Virus record (IMG/VR): IMGVR_UViG_3300017989_000120
Location: 1-62,884 of that record
DNA from: a virus
Length of the DNA stretch: 62,884 bases
Strand: one strand, 5' to 3'
Part shown: positions 34,519 to 43,664 of the stretch, piece after piece
Layout of the letters: each line of letters opens with the position of its first letter
Numbering within the stretch: position 1 is the stretch's first letter
Made by a program: the position numbers and the translations under genes
The notes under the pieces: generated by a model
Told to the model about the DNA's origin: nothing
What the model saw: only the letters and a program-made list of their open reading frames with translations
Databases searched by the model: none

Positions 34519-36273
34519 ATGTCCAAGATATTGTCAATATCTGCTGTTGCACACGATTGTGGAATAGCTTATATCGAAGATGGTATTATCAAATATGTTT
34601 TTGAGGAAGAAAGGTTTAAAAGGCTGAAGGGTATTTTTAATCAATTTGCCTTTCCTCATCTTTCCCTTGAAGCATTTGAAAGAGAAACTGGAATAACTCC
34701 TTTTGATAAGGATGTTATAGTTGTAATGCCAAAAGCGGTCCTTTGTGGTCTGGATTATTTGGAGTCTATACTTGAAGTAAAGGACATCTACTTATACGAT
34801 CACCATTTTTCACATGCTTGTACAGCTTATTTTCTTTCTGGGTTTGAAGAGGAGACCCTGGTTTTTAGTTATGACGGAGGTGACTCAAACGGGATAGAGG
34901 AAGATGTTCTCAGTAAGGATGTTCTTCAAAAAATCCGAGATCAAGGTCTCCCAAACAGGGAAACCGAAATTCCAGAGGATGAATACATTAAAGTTGCTTC
35001 CACGGCAAAAACAGATTCGGATTTACCCGATCAACTAAGAATTTGTAACGGCTCTTGGTGGTTTAAAGAAGAACATACACTAAGTAGTAACAGGACATCA
35101 ATCCATGTAGGGAAAAATTCCCAACTAGAGCTAAAATATAAAACTAAGGGATTTGATTCGGTTGCTTCCCTGTGGAATTCTTTTTGTGTGATGAATAATA
35201 TGATAGGAGGGAAAGACGAGGGTAAAATCGTAGGTCTTGCTTCTCAAGGTAAATTCAGCCAAGAAATTTTCGATTCTGTAGGTGATTTTTTTAAATTCGA
35301 CGGCGATCTTAGATGGAAGCATTACTATACTGTGGAAAGCTATTTCCAATCTTTGGACCTGAAAAATCCTGAAATAAAAAAGGACGCAGCCTATATGATC
35401 CAGTATTTTACTGAGTCCTATTTTCTTGAGGTGATACAACATCTTAAATCTCAATATCCGTCTTGCAAAAAATTAGCACTTGCTGGTGGTCTATTTTCAA
35501 ACGTAAAGGTAAACCAAAAGATAAACGAGCTTTCTGAATTTGATGAAATATTTATTGCACCTGGGATGACTGATGGAGGTCTTGCTCTCGGGGCTGCGAT
35601 AGCTAAAGCGAATGAGCTTGGTGAATTCAAAGTGCAGATGATAAATAATGTTTTCTGGGGAAATAAAACCGAGATCCCAGCAATACCCAACAATGTAGAA
35701 CGTGTGGAGCTTAACTTTCACGATATTGCTAATTATCTTGACGAAGGTAAAGTTGTGGGTGTGTTCGCGAATAGAAGAGAGTGGGGACCAAGAGCTTTGG
35801 GTGGAACATCAATTATGTTTGATCCAAGAAGAAATGACGCTCAGGAATACGTAAACAGGAGATTGAACCGGAACGAGGTTATGCCTTTCGCACCCGTTGT
35901 CATGCAAGGGTTTGAATCTATTCCCTTCCATTGTTATAAATCGAAGTATGCATCACAGTTTATGACCATATGCTACGACGTAAAAGATGAGTGGATTAAT
36001 AGAATACCAGGGGTTATAAACACATACGATAATACTGCAAGGATCCAGATTGCTCGAAAAGATAACCTTCCATTTTTCCCCATACTTGAGTCTTTCTATG
36101 AAAAAACTGGGATACCCCTTCTTATGAACACATCGTTCAACGTGCATGGAGAACCAATAATTAATACCTCCGAGCAAGCACTAAATCACTTGCTAGAAGG
36201 GGTAGTTGATATATTAATAGTGCAGGATAGGGTGTATAAATTAAAATCTGATACCTCCATATTCGATACATAG
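34519..36273 (+). CDS. Carbamoyltransferase (NodU/CmcH/TobZ family), copy 1
   Basis: A 584-residue O-carbamoyltransferase that uses carbamoyl phosphate and ATP to carbamoylate a hydroxyl, often on a sugar. The N-terminal Kae1-like fold has ISAVAHDCGIAYIEDG, DHHFSHACTAYFLSG (His ligands) and VFSYDGGDSNG. GKIVGLASQGK and KLALAGGLFSNVKVNQK lie mid-chain. The C-terminal YrdC-like part has WGPRALGGTSIMFDPR, MPFAPVV and NTSFNVHGEPI. It carries about 45 extra residues after the SYDGGDSNG motif compared with the copy at 60692, so it is not a recent duplicate. It forms a pair with the glycosyltransferase upstream. Confidence 0.9.
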   Translation: MSKILSISAVAHDCGIAYIEDGIIKYVFEEERFKRLKGIFNQFAFPHLSLEAFERETGITPFDKDVIVVMPKAVLCGLDYLESILEVKDIYLYDHHFSHACTAYFLSGFEEETLVFSYDGGDSNGIEEDVLSKDVLQKIRDQGLPNRETEIPEDEYIKVASTAKTDSDLPDQLRICNGSWWFKEEHTLSSNRTSIHVGKNSQLELKYKTKGFDSVASLWNSFCVMNNMIGGKDEGKIVGLASQGKFSQEIFDSVGDFFKFDGDLRWKHYYTVESYFQSLDLKNPEIKKDAAYMIQYFTESYFLEVIQHLKSQYPSCKKLALAGGLFSNVKVNQKINELSEFDEIFIAPGMTDGGLALGAAIAKANELGEFKVQMINNVFWGNKTEIPAIPNNVERVELNFHDIANYLDEGKVVGVFANRREWGPRALGGTSIMFDPRRNDAQEYVNRRLNRNEVMPFAPVVMQGFESIPFHCYKSKYASQFMTICYDVKDEWINRIPGVINTYDNTARIQIARKDNLPFFPILESFYEKTGIPLLMNTSFNVHGEPIINTSEQALNHLLEGVVDILIVQDRVYKLKSDTSIFDT

Positions 36274-36287
36274 TCGATATATAGATT

Positions 36288-36845
36288 ATGAAACTAAGAA
36301 GCTTTACCTCCTATACATCCGATACAATAAGTGAATCACTAAAGTATCATTTAGACGAGGGCCTTTCTTTAATGGAGAGTGTTTACAGGATTGAATCAGA
36401 CTCCTGGCTGGATCTTATTAAGGAATCAAGAAGACTTTGGTTAAACGAAGAGATTGATTTAGAACTTGATGATGTTTTTTTAATAAGTACAGATGCAGGA
36501 GAAAAAGCTGATTACAGGGGCGAGATGGTTTTATTGGATGTCCCCTTTGAAATCAACGAGGAAGAATATCGGGGGAGGAAAGTAAAGCTAAATAAGCCAT
36601 TTAGAACTCCTGGTGAGACCAGGAAATTCGCAGTTTACACTAAAAATGGTGAAGGTAAAGTTGTCAAGGTAAGGTTTGGACAACCTGGACAAAGGATCAA
36701 AAATTACGACAAAAAAGCTTCAAAGTCTTTTAGAGCGAGACACAGATGTACCGATCCGGGTCCAAAATGGAAACCGAGGTATTGGTCTTGTAACGTTCAC
36801 AGATATCATAAACTTTTAGGACTTAAATCTAGCAATCCTTGGTAA
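36288..36845 (+). CDS. Tagged protein with phage C-terminal R-H-C module
   Basis: A 185-residue protein beginning MKLRSFTSYTSDTISESLKY; LDEG at about 24-27 is a candidate prohead-protease site. Residues about 120-178 form a module seen at the end of many large-phage proteins: KFAVYTKNGEGKVVKVRFG, then SKSFRARHRCTDPGPKW and RYWSCNVHRY, with paired Cys that could bind metal. Its role is unknown to me. A TATATAG lies only 10 nt upstream, closer than for other tagged genes. Confidence 0.7.
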   Translation: MKLRSFTSYTSDTISESLKYHLDEGLSLMESVYRIESDSWLDLIKESRRLWLNEEIDLELDDVFLISTDAGEKADYRGEMVLLDVPFEINEEEYRGRKVKLNKPFRTPGETRKFAVYTKNGEGKVVKVRFGQPGQRIKNYDKKASKSFRARHRCTDPGPKWKPRYWSCNVHRYHKLLGLKSSNPW

Positions 36846-37120
36846 CCCCATTTTCAGAACAGAAGATCTCAAGCACGGAATTTATAAGATGCTTCAGCCA
36901 GGACATAGATCCAATTGAATTAAAGTGGCACCAAGATTGGGAGGATAGGACTATTAATTTTTTAGAATCCAACGATTGGATGTTCCAGTTTGACAACGAA
37001 CTTCCGATCCCATGCAAAGGTGAATTATTAATTAAAGCTGGAAGGTGGCATCGGGTGATCAAGGGAAGTGGTAATTTGAAGTTAAAGATTATTAAACATC
37101 CTTCTGGTGGAGATATATAA
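36839..37120 (+). CDS. Small cupin-like beta protein
   Basis: A 93-residue protein. The C-terminal part, WMFQFDNELPIPCKGELLIK then AGRWHRVIKGSGNLKLKI, looks like a small cupin-type double strand. One His in WHRVIKG could be a ligand, but the motif is incomplete. The apparent start is TTG at 36839, overlapping the previous gene by 7 nt. The last codons and stop (G-D-I-stop) overlap a TATATAA promoter-like element serving the next gene. Confidence 0.6.
   Translation: MVTPFSEQKISSTEFIRCFSQDIDPIELKWHQDWEDRTINFLESNDWMFQFDNELPIPCKGELLIKAGRWHRVIKGSGNLKLKIIKHPSGGDI
37114..37120 (+). promoter_or_regulatory. Late-promoter-like element TATATAA
   Basis: AGATATATAA overlapping the upstream stop codon, with its first T 25 nt before the tagged gene at 37139. 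Confidence 0.5.
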
Positions 37121-37138
37121 ACAAAGAAATTTTTCAGC

Positions 37139-37669
37139 ATGAACAATTTAAAATTATACGAGGAGTTTTCTAATTCAATTTATGAGGGTGTAACTCCTGT
37201 CTATGACGAGTCTAAGTTTAGAAAGAATGTAAATGTAAAGCCCGAAATGGAGCTTAAATATTCTCAGGTAATTCCAACCCTTCGTGATTTGTTAGCACAA
37301 AAGGAGGCAGGTCAAATCGAGGATATTACAATAATTGCAGAAGTTCCTACACAGGGAAAGGGCGCTCCGGATTATGTAAAAGATATCATTAATCAAGAAA
37401 GAGAAAGACTGGCAAGACAATATAAATCGACTATTGGAAAGTCCATAGATCAAGAACTAGATGCTGAGGAATTTGATTTTGACTTAAATAGATTTGGTGA
37501 TAAGAGAACGATCTTCTTCGATTCTGAGTTTATTGTTGATCGCGTTGAAACTATTGAAGGAAAGGATTATGTCATCGGGATCCCGGTTTCGCTTAAAGAA
37601 AAAGGTTACGAAGCAAAGATCCTACCGATCAAAGTGGAAGAAATTTATTACGAGCCGGCTGGAAAATAA
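37139..37669 (+). CDS. Tagged protein, probable packaged protein
   Basis: A 176-residue protein starting MNNLKLYEEFSNSIYEGVTP, a tag variant with Tyr-x-x-Phe and an ideal IYE|G cleavage site. The body is alpha/beta: a helix with SQVIPTLRDLLAQKEAG, a strand ITIIAEVPTQG, acidic/basic helices and a C-terminal beta hairpin (DYVIGIPVSLKEKGYEAKIL). No known domain is recognised. It is a single-gene unit between a late-like promoter and a terminator. Confidence 0.7.
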   Translation: MNNLKLYEEFSNSIYEGVTPVYDESKFRKNVNVKPEMELKYSQVIPTLRDLLAQKEAGQIEDITIIAEVPTQGKGAPDYVKDIINQERERLARQYKSTIGKSIDQELDAEEFDFDLNRFGDKRTIFFDSEFIVDRVETIEGKDYVIGIPVSLKEKGYEAKILPIKVEEIYYEPAGK

Positions 37670-37690
37670 TCAGCTTGCATAAAGAGGTGT

Positions 37691-37717
37691 AAAAGCGGGA
37701 AGACCCGCTTTTTTTGT
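37691..37717 (+). terminator. Rho-independent terminator
   Basis: AAGCGGG pairs with CCCGCTT around AAGA and is followed by a T tract. Confidence 0.9.
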
Positions 37718-37738
37718 GAAATTAAATCAACCACTAGA

Positions 37739-37745
37739 CATATAA
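37739..37745 (+). promoter_or_regulatory. Promoter-like element CATATAA
   Basis: GACATATAA, a one-base variant of the TATATAA set, 26 nt before the topoisomerase start at 37765. Confidence 0.4.
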
Positions 37746-37764
37746 CCTCAAACAATCATAATTA

Positions 37765-39543
37765 ATGGCTACTAAAGACATACAGGTACTAACCGATTTT
37801 GAACACATTTTGAAAAGGCCAACTATCTATGTTGGTTCCGTTAAACTCAGCGAAGAAGTTGTACCCATCGTTAAGAACGATAGAATAGATGCAATGGGGT
37901 ATCAGATTTCTGTGGGGATGTACAAGCTCTTTGATGAGGTCTTCTCAAATTGTGTGGATGAAGCCAAGAGGATGAAAAAAAATATGGGATCTATTACAAT
38001 CGAGGTAGATTCCAAGACTAATACAATCAAAATTACTGACACCGGGGAGGGATTTACAAACGGGTCTGAAATTAATAAGAAAAGCGGACTAACAAATATT
38101 GCAACTGCGGTATCCATGTTGAGGGCCGGATCAAATTTTGATAATGAGAATGTTTCCGAAACCCTTATCGGAACTAACGGAATGGGGGTAAGTCTTGTAA
38201 ATGCAATGTCCAGTTTTTTCTCTATTGAGACTACTAACTCAAAGGAATATTATTACCAGGAATGGAAAAACTTTAAACCGCAAAAGCCAAAGATTCTTAA
38301 AAAGGGAAGAAATAAACTTGGTACTACCGTAAGTTTTACACCGCTCCCAAATATTTTTGATAAATGTAAGTGGAACAAGGATATTCTTCTCTCCCAATTG
38401 TTGCTTAAGAAAAGGGTTTTAGAGACCGAAGATAATACAAAAGGTATCAAGTTGAATTTTATTTGGGATGGTAAGACAATCCCTGTCGATACATCAACGT
38501 TTAAACAAATTTCCTATAAAACAAAGATTGGTGAACTTCTCATATGGGAAAAAACTCCAAATTCTGGTTCTTTTTCTTTTGTGAATTCTGCTATCTGTAC
38601 AGGAATTCATCAGAAAATTATAGCAGATCAGATTAATAATACATTGGATGATTCCCTCGCTCACCACTTTTACGACTTTTGTTTAATAATAAATTTACCT
38701 CCGGCTTTGGTAAAATTTGGTGACCAGAACAAAACTAAGTTTGTTACTAGGAGGGAAGACATAGAGAATATAATCGTAAATAGCTTTGCTTCCTCTCTTA
38801 AGAAATTCTACAGTACGCCACTCTTTAAAAAAATCAGGAAAGAGGTTGAGGCAAGAAAAAGAGATGCAAGTCTTAAGAAAATCAGGAAGGAGAAAAAGAA
38901 TACTCGGGTAAAATTTTCCAATAAATATTTTCCACCCACTTCTAGGAATGCAGAGAATCTTTTTATAGTTGAAGGATTAAGTGCCATGGGATCTATCCTA
39001 CAAAAAAGGAATCCGACACGGGACGGGGTTTACGCACTCAAGGGTAAAATTAAAAATGCTAGAAGCTTATCGGATCTTGCTGACAATAAAGAGATTCTGG
39101 AATTAATGCAGATCCTAAACCTGGAACCAGAAAGACCAGATCTTGCTTGTCCGTATGATAATATAGTCATTGCAACAGATCAGGATCCCGACGGTGCTCA
39201 CATTACCTCTTTACTAATAAATCTTTTCTTCAAGTGGTTCCCGTGGATAGTAGAAAATAAGAAATTGAGTTTTCTGGAAACCCCTCTAGTTTCTGTTGGA
39301 GACCGAAGTAAGACGTATTACTATTCTTTAGAGGAATTTAAAACCAAAAGCCAAGGTAAAAGGATTTCTAATGTTCGATATCTAAAAGGACTAGGATCTC
39401 TTTCCCTTGACGATTGGGATCACGTAATGAAAAATAAGAAAATCACAAAGATTGTAAAGGATAGAAAATCCAATGCAATGCTTGAGATGGCTTTTGGCAA
39501 ATCTTCCGATGCAAGGAAGGTTTGGTTATCAAATTTTTCCTGA
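37765..39543 (+). CDS. 39: DNA topoisomerase II, ATPase/Toprim subunit (gp39-like)
   Basis: A 592-residue GyrB/ParE-like subunit of the phage type II topoisomerase. The GHKL ATPase has LFDEVFSNCVDEAKR near residue 56 and IKITDTGEGF near 92, then GTNGMGVSLVNAMS (ATP lid). The transducer contains QNKTKFVTRREDIE. The Toprim domain has NLFIVEGLSAMGSI near residue 395 with the catalytic Glu, and IATDQDPDGAHI with D-x-D near 470. It has no GyrB-type C-terminal tail. The DNA-cutting partner is at 43665. Together they act at phage origins and replication forks. Confidence 0.92.
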   Translation: MATKDIQVLTDFEHILKRPTIYVGSVKLSEEVVPIVKNDRIDAMGYQISVGMYKLFDEVFSNCVDEAKRMKKNMGSITIEVDSKTNTIKITDTGEGFTNGSEINKKSGLTNIATAVSMLRAGSNFDNENVSETLIGTNGMGVSLVNAMSSFFSIETTNSKEYYYQEWKNFKPQKPKILKKGRNKLGTTVSFTPLPNIFDKCKWNKDILLSQLLLKKRVLETEDNTKGIKLNFIWDGKTIPVDTSTFKQISYKTKIGELLIWEKTPNSGSFSFVNSAICTGIHQKIIADQINNTLDDSLAHHFYDFCLIINLPPALVKFGDQNKTKFVTRREDIENIIVNSFASSLKKFYSTPLFKKIRKEVEARKRDASLKKIRKEKKNTRVKFSNKYFPPTSRNAENLFIVEGLSAMGSILQKRNPTRDGVYALKGKIKNARSLSDLADNKEILELMQILNLEPERPDLACPYDNIVIATDQDPDGAHITSLLINLFFKWFPWIVENKKLSFLETPLVSVGDRSKTYYYSLEEFKTKSQGKRISNVRYLKGLGSLSLDDWDHVMKNKKITKIVKDRKSNAMLEMAFGKSSDARKVWLSNFS

Positions 39544-39583
39544 TTCATTTTTTACTAACCGGGTAAAGCATTATTATTACCCT

Positions 39584-40531
39584 ATGGAAAGAAAATTCGG
39601 TTATTGTTGTATTAATCTCTCTCTAAACGAGGGGGTCAAAAAGAAGGACAGGATTACAACAAATAGGTCTATGACCAAGAAGACTTTCCTTTCGAGAGGT
39701 ATAGATTATGCTTCTGAACTTGCCTTACAAAACGTAAAGGATCTCAAAACCATTTTGAAGTGGAATCCCGAGAACAATATCCTCATGTATAGAATGAGTT
39801 CTGATATGTTCCCTTGGTGTTCTGAATACGAGTTTAATGAATTACCTAACATCGCTGAGATTGAAGAAACCCTGTTTGAAGCTGGTGAAATAGCTTTATC
39901 CACCGGGCAGCGAATAACTTTCCATCCATCACCATATTCGGTTTTAGCTTCCTTAAGAGAAGATGTAGTAAACAACGCTATCAAGGAGTTAAGACAGCAC
40001 GGTGAAATTATGGATATGATGGGTCTCCCGCAAACTCACTACTATCCTATCAATATACACGTCAATACCACACAGCCATCAAAGGAAGAAGCTGCTGATA
40101 GATTCTGTTCTAATTTCTCAAGATTACCAGAATCGGTTAAGAAAAGACTTGTTGTTGAGGTCGATGATAAGGGTTCTCAATATACCTCAGTTGATTTAAG
40201 GTCGATGGTGTATGAAAAAACCGGTATACCTATAACCTTTGATTATCTTCACAACAAGTGCAATCCCCCAGAGCACCTTTCAGAAATGGAATCTTTAAAG
40301 GTTTGTTTGGATACGTGGCCGGAGGGAATTACCCCCTTAACGCACTTCTCTGAGTCTAGATCCTTGTTCGAAGATAGCTCTGCAAAGGATCTTGCTCACT
40401 CAGATTGGATACACGAAAGGATCGAAACATATGGGCTTGAATTCGATATAGAGTTGGAGGTGAAACAGAAAGATAAAGCCCTTTTGGATTACCATCAAAA
40501 TATCGAACAAATCCTATGTCTAAAGAGCTAA
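39584..40531 (+). CDS. uvsE: UV damage endonuclease (UvdE family)
   Basis: A 315-residue TIM-barrel enzyme that nicks DNA 5' of UV photoproducts and abasic sites. Family features are MERKFGYCCINLSLNEG, NILMYRMSSDMFPW, ITFHPSPYSVLAS (metal-ligand His), NIHVNTTQPSKEEA, VVEVDDKGSQYT and ITFDYLHNKCNPPEH with clustered His/Asp. The start is placed at 39584; the longer in-frame start at 39473 lies inside the topoisomerase gene. It is a repair gene well suited to a phage exposed to light, though that ecology is inference. Confidence 0.9.
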   Translation: MERKFGYCCINLSLNEGVKKKDRITTNRSMTKKTFLSRGIDYASELALQNVKDLKTILKWNPENNILMYRMSSDMFPWCSEYEFNELPNIAEIEETLFEAGEIALSTGQRITFHPSPYSVLASLREDVVNNAIKELRQHGEIMDMMGLPQTHYYPINIHVNTTQPSKEEAADRFCSNFSRLPESVKKRLVVEVDDKGSQYTSVDLRSMVYEKTGIPITFDYLHNKCNPPEHLSEMESLKVCLDTWPEGITPLTHFSESRSLFEDSSAKDLAHSDWIHERIETYGLEFDIELEVKQKDKALLDYHQNIEQILCLKS

Positions 40532-40767
40532 CAAAAGAAGATCTAAAAAGATTTGAAGAATTTGAAAAAACAATCCTTAACCTAAAAGATTCGTCCGTAA
40601 AATACAAAAAGGACGTCGAGATGGAAATTGAAATAAAAAGAGATGTACTTTATTCAAACTTTGGGAAGGAAAGAGTAGATCTTGTTTTAGAAAAACTTAA
40701 AGTTGATTTTAGGGATTTAATCGAACAAAAGGTTTATATAGAGATATATAAATTTTTAGACTCATAA
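40516..40767 (+). CDS. Small coiled-coil protein
   Basis: An 83-residue, charged helical protein (EDLKRFEEFEKTILNLKDSS) overlapping the UV endonuclease by 16 nt. F-x-x-F occurs in its first 20 residues, but without a following [IL]-x-E, so I do not count it as tagged. No family recognised. Confidence 0.55.
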   Translation: MSKELTKEDLKRFEEFEKTILNLKDSSVKYKKDVEMEIEIKRDVLYSNFGKERVDLVLEKLKVDFRDLIEQKVYIEIYKFLDS

Positions 40768-40774
40768 CAAACCA

Positions 40775-41122
40775 ATGAACCTAGGACCTGGAAGCTATCA
40801 TTTTTCTGATTGGGGGTCGTCTTTTGACGATCATCCCCAATATGCTATATTGAAGTGCCACGTTGAAAGAGCAGTCCAGGATCTATTTCTCAATGCTCTC
40901 CGATTGCAATCACAGGATTTCGTCTATATTTTCGACACAGAAGAAAAGATAGACGATTTTTGTAGTAGGATGATCTCATACTGGGAATCTGAAGAGGATT
41001 ACGAGATTTGTGGAGAGATAGTTTCTCTTAAGAAGAAGCTAAAGAAAAAGTGGTTTGATATCCCTCCGGTGGATAGGGGGAAAGAAATGGTAATTCGAGA
41101 ATGGCTTAAATCCTCCTTTTAA
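40775..41122 (+). CDS. Protein of unknown function
   Basis: A 115-residue acidic protein with aromatic-rich N-terminus (GPGSYHFSDWGSSFDDHPQY), a helix HVERAVQDLFLNALRL, and a Lys-rich segment KKKLKKKWFDIPPVDR. No domain recognised. It lies 9 nt upstream of dnaJ and probably shares its transcript. Confidence 0.55.
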   Translation: MNLGPGSYHFSDWGSSFDDHPQYAILKCHVERAVQDLFLNALRLQSQDFVYIFDTEEKIDDFCSRMISYWESEEDYEICGEIVSLKKKLKKKWFDIPPVDRGKEMVIREWLKSSF

Positions 41123-41131
41123 GGATATAAG

Positions 41132-42151
41132 ATGAAGCCAGATTACTACAATATACTCGGAGTAAGTAAGAATTCTACCCCCGAAGAAATAAAGAAAGCT
41201 TATCGAAAGCTAGCTCTCAAATATCACCCAGACAAAGCAGGTGGGGATCCGGAAGCTGAGAAAAAATTCAAAGAAATAGCTGAAGCTTACGAAACTCTAA
41301 GCAATCCAGAGAAAAAATCAAAGTACGATAATCCTAATCCTTTTGGAGGATTTGGTAGAAACCCGTTTGAAGGTGGTTTTGGTGGCTTTCGGGGGAGTAA
41401 TTTCTATGAAAGTGATGTTATCAAAAAAGGTAACAACATAAATGCAAAGGTTGAGATTACCCTGGAGGAGGTACTGAACGGGACAAAGAAAAATGCCAAC
41501 CTATATCGAAAAATGCAGTGCTCCGATTGTGAGGGAACCGGAGCTCAAAATGCTGAACTTGACACCTGTCATGTTTGTGCTGGGATGGGGGTTAAAAGAA
41601 AAATTATAAACACCAATTTCGGACAGATGGCCATGGATGAGACCTGTTATGCCTGTGAAGGTACAGGGAAGATTCCAAAGTCAATTTGCAAAACCTGCTC
41701 TGGAGCAGGGGTAGTTAGAAAACCCGATCAGATAGAAATCCAAATACCTAAGGGATCTGTCACAGGAATAAGTTTTAGAGTTCCTCAAAAAGGAGATCAT
41801 GCTAAATCCCCCTCAGATCCAGGAGATCTCGTTGTTAACGTTTATGATAAAAAACATGACTTCTTTCGAAGAGATGGGTATAATTTAATTTGTGATGTTG
41901 ATCTGACGTTCCCAGAAGCATGTTTGGGTAAAGAAGTCCAAATCCCTAACCTCATATCCGGGGGAGAGTATAAAATTACCATACCTCCTGGCACATCTCC
42001 CGGCAAGATATTTAGACTAGCAGGAAAGGGGGTTCCTGAATTCAATTCTACATATCGAGGAGATATATTGGTTAAGGTTGGGGTAAAGGTTCCTAAAAAC
42101 TTATCCCCCGAACAGCAAGAATTTATTGAAAACTATAAAGACAAATTCTAA
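41132..42151 (+). CDS. dnaJ: DnaJ (Hsp40) co-chaperone
   Basis: A 339-residue full type I DnaJ. The J domain has [20 protein letters not shown] and HPD at residues 32-34. A Gly/Phe linker ([18 protein letters not shown]) follows. Four C-x-x-C-x-G-x-G repeats lie around residues 130-190 ([32 protein letters not shown]), then the substrate-binding domains with [20 protein letters not shown]. It would recruit the host DnaK. Full-length DnaJ with zinc repeats is unusual in phages but known. It overlaps the next ATG by 1 nt. Confidence 0.93.
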   Translation: MKPDYYNILGVSKNSTPEEIKKAYRKLALKYHPDKAGGDPEAEKKFKEIAEAYETLSNPEKKSKYDNPNPFGGFGRNPFEGGFGGFRGSNFYESDVIKKGNNINAKVEITLEEVLNGTKKNANLYRKMQCSDCEGTGAQNAELDTCHVCAGMGVKRKIINTNFGQMAMDETCYACEGTGKIPKSICKTCSGAGVVRKPDQIEIQIPKGSVTGISFRVPQKGDHAKSPSDPGDLVVNVYDKKHDFFRRDGYNLICDVDLTFPEACLGKEVQIPNLISGGEYKITIPPGTSPGKIFRLAGKGVPEFNSTYRGDILVKVGVKVPKNLSPEQQEFIENYKDKF

Positions 42152-42495
42152 TGAAAGACTTATATTTTATACTTATTGCCTGGTCAATCACTTCGATTCT
42201 AGTGAATGGGACAATTTTTGATCAGTTAAGGGTTTACCTTCTAATCAAAGCACCTGTGCTACATAAGCTATTCTCGTGTATGCAATGCAGTGGTTTTTGG
42301 GTTGGTGTAATTTTAGGGATTTTGGCAACGGATGGAATTATCTACAACCCACTAGGAACTCTTTTCCCTTCTCATCTTAACTTTTGGGTTGATTATCCAC
42401 TAACTACGCTTTCGTATGGATTCTTATCTAGCGGAGTTAGTGTTTTATTGAATAGTCTCGTCGTATTCTTTTATTCTTTCAGTGATAAAGAATAA
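42151..42495 (+). CDS. DUF1360-like membrane protein
   Basis: A 114-residue protein with three predicted transmembrane segments (about 3-22, 48-66 and 85-108). The motif LFSCMQCSGFWVG at residues 41-52, with C43-x-x-C46-x-G-F-W, matches the DUF1360 family of small membrane proteins. Function unknown. As one of few membrane proteins here it could be a holin candidate, but the Cys motif argues for a different role. Confidence 0.7.
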   Translation: MKDLYFILIAWSITSILVNGTIFDQLRVYLLIKAPVLHKLFSCMQCSGFWVGVILGILATDGIIYNPLGTLFPSHLNFWVDYPLTTLSYGFLSSGVSVLLNSLVVFFYSFSDKE

Positions 42496-42507
42496 CAGGA
42501 CATTGGA

Positions 42508-42514
42508 TATATAG
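42508..42514 (+). promoter_or_regulatory. Late-promoter-like element TATATAG
   Basis: GGATATATAGG with its first T 26 nt before the tagged gene at 42534. Confidence 0.5.
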
Positions 42515-42533
42515 GTTAAACATTTTCCAACCA

Positions 42534-43613
42534 ATGGGAAGAATAAGATCTTTTGACGAATTCCAGAAAAAATTAAATGAAGAAGTGGCTTCCAGCGCCG
42601 GCGAGTTTATACAACAAGCGACTGGGCAGGCTTCTTCACGTACTTCTTCTTCTTCTGCATCTTCCACATCCACAAGTAGTCAAAGCGGAGGAACAGTTTT
42701 TGGAAGGGGAAAAATATCTGGGTTGGACCTTCTAATGGCAACTAAGGTTGGCCAGCAATTAGAGGATTGGATCTTATCTAATTCTGATATTGAGAGCGGG
42801 CGAGCTTCAGATTCTCCCCAACCTGCTGATGAAATAATTTCACAAATCAGTGGAAATCGGTCGGAAGAGGAAAGGGTTAACAGAAATTTAGAGGTTGCTA
42901 GGAGCGAGAATAGCTCTTTTGAAGTGATAGAGCCAAATGCTTCTCTTCTTCCCCCAAGTTCTCCTTATACATATAGGGATATTGAAAAACTAACCTGGGA
43001 TAAGGTTAAGGGATTTTTAGAATCCTCTGGAGAGTGGAATAAGATCGACAAGGACAAATATACCCTTGTTGCACTTAGAAATAAATTGAGTCTAAAGAGA
43101 AGATCTCATAACCATTTTATAGATGCATTGGTATTAATGTCTCCAGAGGACGATAAGGAAGTTTGGGCATACAAGGCAACTACTGTACCTGGACCAATGT
43201 TCATGGTACAACAATTCAGAAATTGGTATACTACCCACGGCAGGGATAACAATATAAATCCAAAGGGACTTGCAATTATCCAGCCTGGTGTATATGATTA
43301 CAAGATCGGCAGGCACAACGGATACCCGGCTTTTGTACAGGACGGTAATGTTACGGTTGACCGATATGAGCCAGTAAACGGTCCTAGAGAAGTCGAGTTT
43401 AGGACTTTTTCTCCAGGTAACACTGAATCCGGTAAATTTGGAATTAATATACACAGAGCGGGTTCAAGCGGAACCTCTCAAAATGTAAACACACATTCTG
43501 CTGGGTGTCTTGTTTTCGCAAACGCTAGGGATTTGAGCGAGGTAATAGATAAGCTTAGGAACTCCCGTCAAAGGACTATCAAGTTGGCAGTTGTTCAATT
43601 GGATGACGTCTGA
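42534..43613 (+). CDS. Tagged L,D-transpeptidase-like protein
   Basis: A 359-residue protein with tag MGRIRSFDEFQKKLNEE. It has a long Ser/Thr/Gln-rich linker (about 24-60), a helical middle, and a C-terminal domain from about residue 170. That domain ends with FGINIHRAG and NTHSAGCLVFANARD. An I-H-R followed by H-S-A-G-C-x-V-F matches the catalytic His and Cys layout of YkuD-like and related phage peptidoglycan domains. It could act on the cell wall during DNA entry, which would suit packaging in the virion. Substrate unproven. Confidence 0.65.
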   Translation: MGRIRSFDEFQKKLNEEVASSAGEFIQQATGQASSRTSSSSASSTSTSSQSGGTVFGRGKISGLDLLMATKVGQQLEDWILSNSDIESGRASDSPQPADEIISQISGNRSEEERVNRNLEVARSENSSFEVIEPNASLLPPSSPYTYRDIEKLTWDKVKGFLESSGEWNKIDKDKYTLVALRNKLSLKRRSHNHFIDALVLMSPEDDKEVWAYKATTVPGPMFMVQQFRNWYTTHGRDNNINPKGLAIIQPGVYDYKIGRHNGYPAFVQDGNVTVDRYEPVNGPREVEFRTFSPGNTESGKFGINIHRAGSSGTSQNVNTHSAGCLVFANARDLSEVIDKLRNSRQRTIKLAVVQLDDV

Positions 43614-43664
43614 TAATTAGAAACAAACATTTCACATTACTATAGAACTACCGTAAATCAAATA

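Noticed and set aside
36829-37146. Minus-strand ORF opposite the cupin-like gene
   Set aside because: The plus-strand frame has coherent beta-strand patterning and fits the gene order; the minus frame has no upstream signal.
39473-39583. Longer N-terminus for the UV endonuclease
   Set aside because: It lies within the topoisomerase gene in another frame, and the family starts near MERKFGY.
41132-42151. DnaJ as a captured host fragment
   Set aside because: The gene is complete with all zinc repeats and has the same base composition as its neighbours, so there is no sign of recent transfer.
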